Origin: Nostocales cyanobacterium HT-58-2
GTDB taxonomy: Bacteria > Cyanobacteriota > Cyanobacteriia > Cyanobacteriales > Nostocaceae
DNA length: 64,000 bases
Reading direction: 5' to 3'
NCBI GenBank assembly: GCA_002163975.1
Contig: CP019636.1
Coordinates: forward strand, 2,517,001-2,581,000
A program made the translations under genes and the position numbers. The first letter of the stretch is position 1, and every line of letters starts with the position of its first letter. Shown here one piece after another: positions 59,493 through 64,000 of the stretch. Below the pieces are notes generated by a model. That model saw only the letters and a list, made by a program, of their open reading frames with translations, had not been told where the DNA came from and did no database searches.

Positions 59493-61217
59493 CTAGTAAT
59501 GATTGCCAACTTTGCGATGATGAACCGCAGTCAGAGCATCGGGTTTAGAGACGCGACCTACGGAGACAGTAGCGTAAATAGTCCAGTGATCACCGCACTC
59601 CATACGGCTTTTGACTTCGCACTCCAAATAGGCAAGGGCATCTGCCAAAATAGGACAACCATTGTTTGCTGAGTAAGTTTTGACTCCTTCAAAACGGTCA
59701 GCACCAGGAGAAAAGCGCTGGAGGAAGTGCTTCATCAATCTTTGATAATTGCCTTCTTCTAAAACGTTCAGAACAAAGCAGTCACCTGGATGCAGCAAAG
59801 ATTCAATAGCACGGTCACGAGCGACCACAACTGTTATTCCCAAAGGTTTGAAGCTAGCTTGTGCTACCCAAGAAGCTAACATCGCACTGCTGAGATTGCC
59901 CTTTTGAGTCGTGAGGATGTAGAGCCCAGAACTTAACCGTCCCAAGGCTTTTTCTAGCTCAGAATTGATGGCTTTGATTTGCTTAATATTGCGATCGCGG
60001 GACAATGACTGCCCCATGTCTGTTCCTGCTTCTTCACACAAATGGTATGTGGCATCATTGGGTGTCTCCTTCAGCACAATTGGTGAGAAGGCAGGAGTGA
60101 GCCCTAAGTCTCGGAACTGATTGAACAGTAAATAAACAGATTCACTATCCCGACCTCCAGATTCAAATACACCAATCAACTGCTTGGCTTTGGCAGCAGC
60201 TAGGATAGTACTGATGGCAGCCTGAGCAGAAGCAGCGGTTGATCCTGTCATTGATGGAGTGCCAATCACCAATCCCGAGGCAATACTTACCAATTCTCTA
60301 ACATCTTGGGGATCAGCTGACTTCAAATCCATCATTTCCACTGCCACACCTGTTTTGGTGATCCCGTGGGCGATCGCTTGAGAAAGACGATCACTATATC
60401 CGTAATCAGACATATAAAAAACAGCAACTGTTGTTTCTGCCTTTGCTTGCTCTTGACTCCACTGACGATAACGATCTACCAGTTCGGTAACATTGTGATG
60501 AAGTAGAGGACCGTGACCTGTGGCAATGGTTGCAATTGGCAATTCACTCATCCGCTTGAGAGCAGACAGGACTGAGCGAGCATTTGGTCTCATCAGACAG
60601 TCATAATAGTACTGAAAATCTTCTTCAATTAAATCTAAATCCTCATCAAAAGTATGGTCGTCACAATAGTGCATACCAAAGGCATCACAAGTGTATAGGA
60701 TTTGCGTTTTGGTATCATAGGTGAATATTGTGTCAGGCCAATGCAGATTAGGTGCAATCACAAATTCTAGGATATGTCCGTTACCCAAATCCAGGCGATC
60801 GCCATTTTTCACAATGAGTTGTTTGAACGGCTGATGAACCCAATTTTCTAGGAACTGGATTGCCACTTTTGAAGCAACAACTGTGACCTGGGGAGCCAGT
60901 GCCAGTAACTCTTTGACCAATCCACTGTGGTCTGGTTCTGTATGGCTAACAATGAGATAATCTAGCTTTGCTGGGTCAATCAGTTCTAATAGAGTGTCCA
61001 GATACAGTTGGCGAAACTTTTCATGAGAAGTATCAATTAAAGCTGTTTTTTCGCTCTTTATTAAAAATGAGTTATAGGTCGTACCATTTTGGAGTCCAAA
61101 TTCAATATCGAAGCGATCGCGATCCCAATCAAGACAGCGAATCGCTGTTGTACCAGGGATCATTTCGATAGACTGCATTGTTAATCTGCGTTGACCTTGT
61201 TCAGCAAGTGCTATCAT
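59493..61217 (-). CDS. diflavin flavodiiron protein, Flv3-like (canonical metal site)
   Basis: From ATG61217, 7 nt after AGGAG, the protein has 574 residues. The diiron motif HTEPDHSG is intact in VSHTEPDHSGLVKELL, with further ligands in HWPDTIF and ATGHGPL. The flavodoxin domain starts TVAVFYMSDYGYSDRLSQAI and the flavin-reductase domain GLYILTTQKGNLSSAMLASW. It precedes the Flv1-like gene by 25 bp, so the two make a heteromeric O2-reducing pair. Without the sll0218-like gene that sits between Flv4 and Flv2, this fits an Flv1/Flv3 pair, perhaps the heterocyst-type (B) form. Confidence 0.88.
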   Translation of the reverse strand: MIALAEQGQRRLTMQSIEMIPGTTAIRCLDWDRDRFDIEFGLQNGTTYNSFLIKSEKTALIDTSHEKFRQLYLDTLLELIDPAKLDYLIVSHTEPDHSGLVKELLALAPQVTVVASKVAIQFLENWVHQPFKQLIVKNGDRLDLGNGHILEFVIAPNLHWPDTIFTYDTKTQILYTCDAFGMHYCDDHTFDEDLDLIEEDFQYYYDCLMRPNARSVLSALKRMSELPIATIATGHGPLLHHNVTELVDRYRQWSQEQAKAETTVAVFYMSDYGYSDRLSQAIAHGITKTGVAVEMMDLKSADPQDVRELVSIASGLVIGTPSMTGSTAASAQAAISTILAAAKAKQLIGVFESGGRDSESVYLLFNQFRDLGLTPAFSPIVLKETPNDATYHLCEEAGTDMGQSLSRDRNIKQIKAINSELEKALGRLSSGLYILTTQKGNLSSAMLASWVAQASFKPLGITVVVARDRAIESLLHPGDCFVLNVLEEGNYQRLMKHFLQRFSPGADRFEGVKTYSANNGCPILADALAYLECEVKSRMECGDHWTIYATVSVGRVSKPDALTAVHHRKVGNHY

Positions 61218-61235
61218 TTGGAGTCTCCTGTGCAA

Positions 61236-62079
61236 CTCTATACAGTGTGTATTGCTTGATAAAGTTTTTTATGTTTCTGTAAAGAACTATATTGATAAAT
61301 TAGAAAAATTACAACGCTAGTTTCATATAATTTTTCTTTATTTATCATAGAAACAACTTAACTGTTGTTGCTTACCAAGTGTCTGCACTTGGGCATTGCT
61401 AGTATAGGTGCAAAATTCAGTGTAAGCGAGTTTTATTTATATAGCCGTGACAGAGGTAATAATCATTTAGGCGTTGCTGAGTAATGGGATCATTGAGGCT
61501 GACGCGGTGACATGATGATTCTTACTGATACAAATTTCAAAATCATGCCGCAATTATGCAACGCCATTATTTAAAAGGCATCTCCCTTCGGGGAACGCAG
61601 GCGACTGCTGAAAGGGTTCCCCAGCATAAAGGAGCCAGTCGCACAGGAAGGACCTTCCGACTTGAGCGGACTGGCGTCAAGTGGCGTTTTCCCGACTTAG
61701 GTATCCGGCGTTGGAAACCTTCCTGGAGCACCGTAGTTTCTTTCGGAAAGGCACCCTCCTCCGAACTGCTCGCTGTCTCACCGCGTCCGGTGTGTCTTTC
61801 TGAGGCTGAGAATGATGCAACTTAAAGGCACATTAGCTTAAAAGTCGCCAGGGCTAGTATAAATAGAGACTATACAAATATCCTCTAAGGTATGCGGAGC
61901 TTCTCCAGGTTTGCTCTTGAATTCTCTTTTTTACTTGTTTTTTTGTTACAAATCTTAACATCTTCCTTTCAATGAATTCTTAACTGTCTTATCTGTCCTT
62001 GCGTCCTTAGAAAAATGGTGAGAACATACAAACAGTTTAATATAAGGTTAAAAACACATTTACCAGTGATAAGGTTACT
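61236..62079. other. intergenic with a GC-rich repeat island
   Basis: AT-rich upstream DNA for the flavodiiron operon (61236-61540), then a GC-rich island 61570-61820 with palindromic fragments (CTTCGGGGAACGC, GGTTCCCC, GGCGTTGGAAACCTTCC). A frame (61556-61825) crosses the island, but its composition (R, T, S, P, K) does not look like a protein. No promoter was identified. Confidence 0.45.
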
Positions 62080-62433
62080 GTGATTGCTAAAAACATCGTT
62101 GCTAAAACACCAAAACCGTATCTCAGACAAATTCAATCGAAAACCCTAAGCATAGATGAATCAGAGTTTAGTAAGTATGTTGCAACCGTAGAAGACAAAA
62201 TTCCACCAAGATTGCAATTATCTGCATGGTTACAATTTTTATTTTGTGAGAGAATAATATTTGGGAGGTATATAAGGGTGACCGCTTTTTACCAAGAAAA
62301 ATATTTTATTGTCAATGAACCCCAAACTCATCTCATTAACACTTGTTTATTAACGAAGGTTTGGGTGACTGACCTTTGCTCCGTGTTCTTCAATCGCTTA
62401 CTAATTGTGAATAAAGGTTGTATTCAAGACTGA
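62080..62433 (+). CDS. hypothetical protein, weak coding evidence
   Basis: A 117-residue frame starting with GTG62080 (IAKNIVAKTPKPYLRQIQSK). It shows no known domain; the sequence is rich in I, L, F and K with some aromatic residues. No ribosome site precedes it and the flanks are non-coding repeat-like DNA. It could be a relic or chance frame. Confidence 0.25.
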   Translation: MIAKNIVAKTPKPYLRQIQSKTLSIDESEFSKYVATVEDKIPPRLQLSAWLQFLFCERIIFGRYIRVTAFYQEKYFIVNEPQTHLINTCLLTKVWVTDLCSVFFNRLLIVNKGCIQD

Positions 62434-62930
62434 TTTAGATGTGCTGGTATCAGAACAAACGCATCTTGTCAACAAGAACATCGCTTATTAACAATGTTTT
62501 AAGTGATCCCCTGAACCTTTGAAAAACCAATTAAACAATAAATTCTTGTTCTTGCATTGTCATCTGTAATGACTCACACTTGTGGTGAGATATGCAAAAT
62601 ACACAGTTGTATCAATTTCTTGTGTTACGGTCTTGCATTTGCTTATGCCTTGTAGACACTCCACCATTTGCACCCAAATACTGGACATATACATAGTTCA
62701 ACTAATCGTAGGCATTGCAGGTTAATGACATTGCATTCATGAGTTTAATTGTTGCATCATTTTCCAGACCAACCCTAGCCTCTATTTTTAATACGTAGAG
62801 GTGAATAGGAGCTTGACTTTATGGTATTGACTTCCCAAAAGTTTTCTTGACCTTAAACGATATCAGCGAGCTTGGACCCATTGCTATTACCCATACAATT
62901 ATTCTCGTTGTTTCACCGAGTAAATAGCAC
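62434..62930. other. AT-rich intergenic region upstream of the DUF3102-like gene
   Basis: About 500 bp without a frame of note. It contains short repeats of GCATT type (62560, 62640, 62730) and probably the promoter of the DUF3102-like gene, but no clear boxes. Confidence 0.4.
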
Positions 62931-63851
62931 ATGAATCAAAGCGTGTCATTATCTGTTTCATTACAACAGATTTCCCCTGAACAGACTTCGGACTTTGACT
63001 ATAGTGCTCTGGATACTGTAACGTACATGGCAGTCCAGCAGTACACGAGCGAAATTAAGGCTCTGATGCGCCGTAGCGCTCAAGATGTCATCGAGCTTGG
63101 TCAGAAGCTGATTGAGGTAAAGCAGCATCTGGGACATGGGAACTTCAGGAAGTGGCTCAAATCTGAGTTTAATTGGAGTATATCAACAGCCACCAAATTT
63201 ATGCAGGTTGGGGAGCAATTCAAATGTGTAAATTTTACACATTTGAAGATCACTGCCTCAGCCCTCTACCTCCTAGCTGCTCCCTCCACACCACCAGAAG
63301 CTAGAGCAGAAGCCCTAGAAAACGCTCGTTGTGGTGAGAACATGACCTACACCAAAGCCAAGGATATTGTCCTACGATATAAAAAAGTGGTTTTGTCCAA
63401 CCTTGACAAGACAGATATTGTTGATGTTGCTGTGCAAAGCGCAAACAGCGAGTCTTTTCAATCTCTAAAACCAATGCAGCATCAAGCTTCAGATACTTGC
63501 TTTGCACCAGAGGTTTTGGCTACAGAAGTAGAGACACAAACGTATTTACTATCAACAGAAGATAGCAACCAGCAGATTGCAATTAGCTCCAAGAGAGATA
63601 AAGATGAACTTGACGACACCATAGAAACATCAGCCAGTATGTTAAATCAAGCCACAATTACCGACAATACGTTGGACGCATTGACTATTGAAATAGCGAA
63701 TCGCATCAGCAACTGGACCCCAGAGCAACTGGCTTTAGTCATCAACAAGTGTGTGAATGATGTATTGAGTGACGAAGATCTGGAACTTGTCATTACACAA
63801 GCTCAACAAGCACTGCAGCAGAGGCAACAATTAAGGAATTCTATGAGTTGA
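62931..63851 (+). CDS. DUF3102-like protein sharing its tail with the ParB-like protein
   Basis: A 306-residue protein. Residues ~45-130 match a DUF3102-like domain (AQDVIELGQKLIEVKQHLGH then GNFRKWLKSEFNWSISTATK), a helical nucleoid or plasmid-type domain. The middle is linker-like. The last ~50 residues, WTPEQLALVINKCVNDVLSD then EDLELVITQAQQAL, align with LSPEQLIRVISTCASNGLSQ and IKAAKQAL at the end of the ParB-like protein. The shared tail hints at a common oligomerisation or partner-binding module. The start ATG62931 lacks a strong ribosome site. Confidence 0.75.
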   Translation: MNQSVSLSVSLQQISPEQTSDFDYSALDTVTYMAVQQYTSEIKALMRRSAQDVIELGQKLIEVKQHLGHGNFRKWLKSEFNWSISTATKFMQVGEQFKCVNFTHLKITASALYLLAAPSTPPEARAEALENARCGENMTYTKAKDIVLRYKKVVLSNLDKTDIVDVAVQSANSESFQSLKPMQHQASDTCFAPEVLATEVETQTYLLSTEDSNQQIAISSKRDKDELDDTIETSASMLNQATITDNTLDALTIEIANRISNWTPEQLALVINKCVNDVLSDEDLELVITQAQQALQQRQQLRNSMS

Positions 63852-64000
63852 GGCTCCCAAACAACTCCACAAGCATTGGATAAAAGTAGACTTTCAAGGC
63901 AACAAATAGTCATATCAATAGTCCTCGGTTAGGGATTCAGTAGTACGAACAACAGAAAAAGGTAAAAGGTTCTTTTGTGAAAAGTGCCATAGACTCATGG
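63852..64000. other. right edge, non-coding
   Basis: The last 149 bp after the DUF3102-like stop contain no gene or clear terminator that I can see. Confidence 0.4.

Noticed and set aside
61556..61825. 89-residue protein
   Set aside because: The frame crosses a GC-rich palindromic repeat island and has biased composition without a start signal.

Overview
The window looks like chromosomal DNA of a filamentous, probably heterocyst-forming cyanobacterium (Nostocales-like). The reasons are the many GCGATCGC (HIP1-type) octamers, moderate GC with AT-rich spacers, and a typical gene set: KaiB/KaiC paralogs, paired diflavin flavoproteins, a CYP110-like P450, PAS-rich hybrid kinases, Rpn/DUF4351-type proteins and cyanobacterial palindromic repeats. 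The species call is inference. I saw no rRNA, tRNA or CRISPR array.

Region 1 (1-3.6 kb): a coiled-coil gene entering from the left edge and broken by an in-frame stop, a ParB-like protein, and long AT-rich spacers with hairpins. The ParB-like protein shares its C-terminal tail with a DUF3102-like protein at the far right end (62.9-63.9 kb).

Region 2 (3.6-17.3 kb) is the most interesting part, a RiPP (ribosomally made, modified peptide) locus in two convergent halves. The rightward half encodes an HTH protein, a 1049-residue exporter (cyclic-nucleotide-binding, C39 leader peptidase and ABC exporter modules), an HlyD adaptor and a parvulin-type prolyl isomerase. The leftward half holds an array of ten small precursor genes or remnants (eight intact, two decayed) with a shared double-glycine leader, then a phosphotransferase-fold (APH) kinase and a HopA1-family protein. 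Kinase plus HopA1 is the pair known from class V lanthipeptide synthetases. Here no precursor contains cysteine, so ordinary lanthionines cannot form.

Region 3 (17.4-34 kb) is mostly metabolic: creatininase-family amidohydrolase, polyphosphate-glucokinase-like ROK kinase, Rpn/DUF2887-type protein, SDR, two TIR proteins, RNA 3'-phosphate cyclase, FAD oxidase and a TPR protein. It ends in an apparent uracil-catabolism (URC) and salvage cluster (URC1, URC4, UPRT) facing two nucleoside-type ABC permeases.

Region 4 (34-38 kb) is scarred: a response regulator frameshifted by a 23-bp tandem duplication lies tail to tail with a headless histidine kinase beside a TnpB (IS200/IS605-type) element. Region 5 (38-49 kb) holds a lipoprotein, a PhyH-like dioxygenase, GNAT, an EamA transporter beneath three CIRCE-like palindromes, a KaiB-KaiC-hybrid kinase operon, and a PadR/pirin divergent pair.

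Region 6 (49-61.3 kb): a secreted Q/N-rich repeat protein, a Rieske oxygenase, a TetR regulator fused to an IS1-type transposase N-terminus, a P450, broken PAS and Rpn genes between two copies of a duplicated repeat-rich segment, a PsiE-like protein and an Flv3-Flv1-like flavodiiron pair. The right end is mostly non-coding until the DUF3102-like gene.

Three short tandem duplications (14, 22 and 23 bp) fall at the 5' ends of genes, and a 101-bp palindromic MITE-like element occurs three times with conserved ends.
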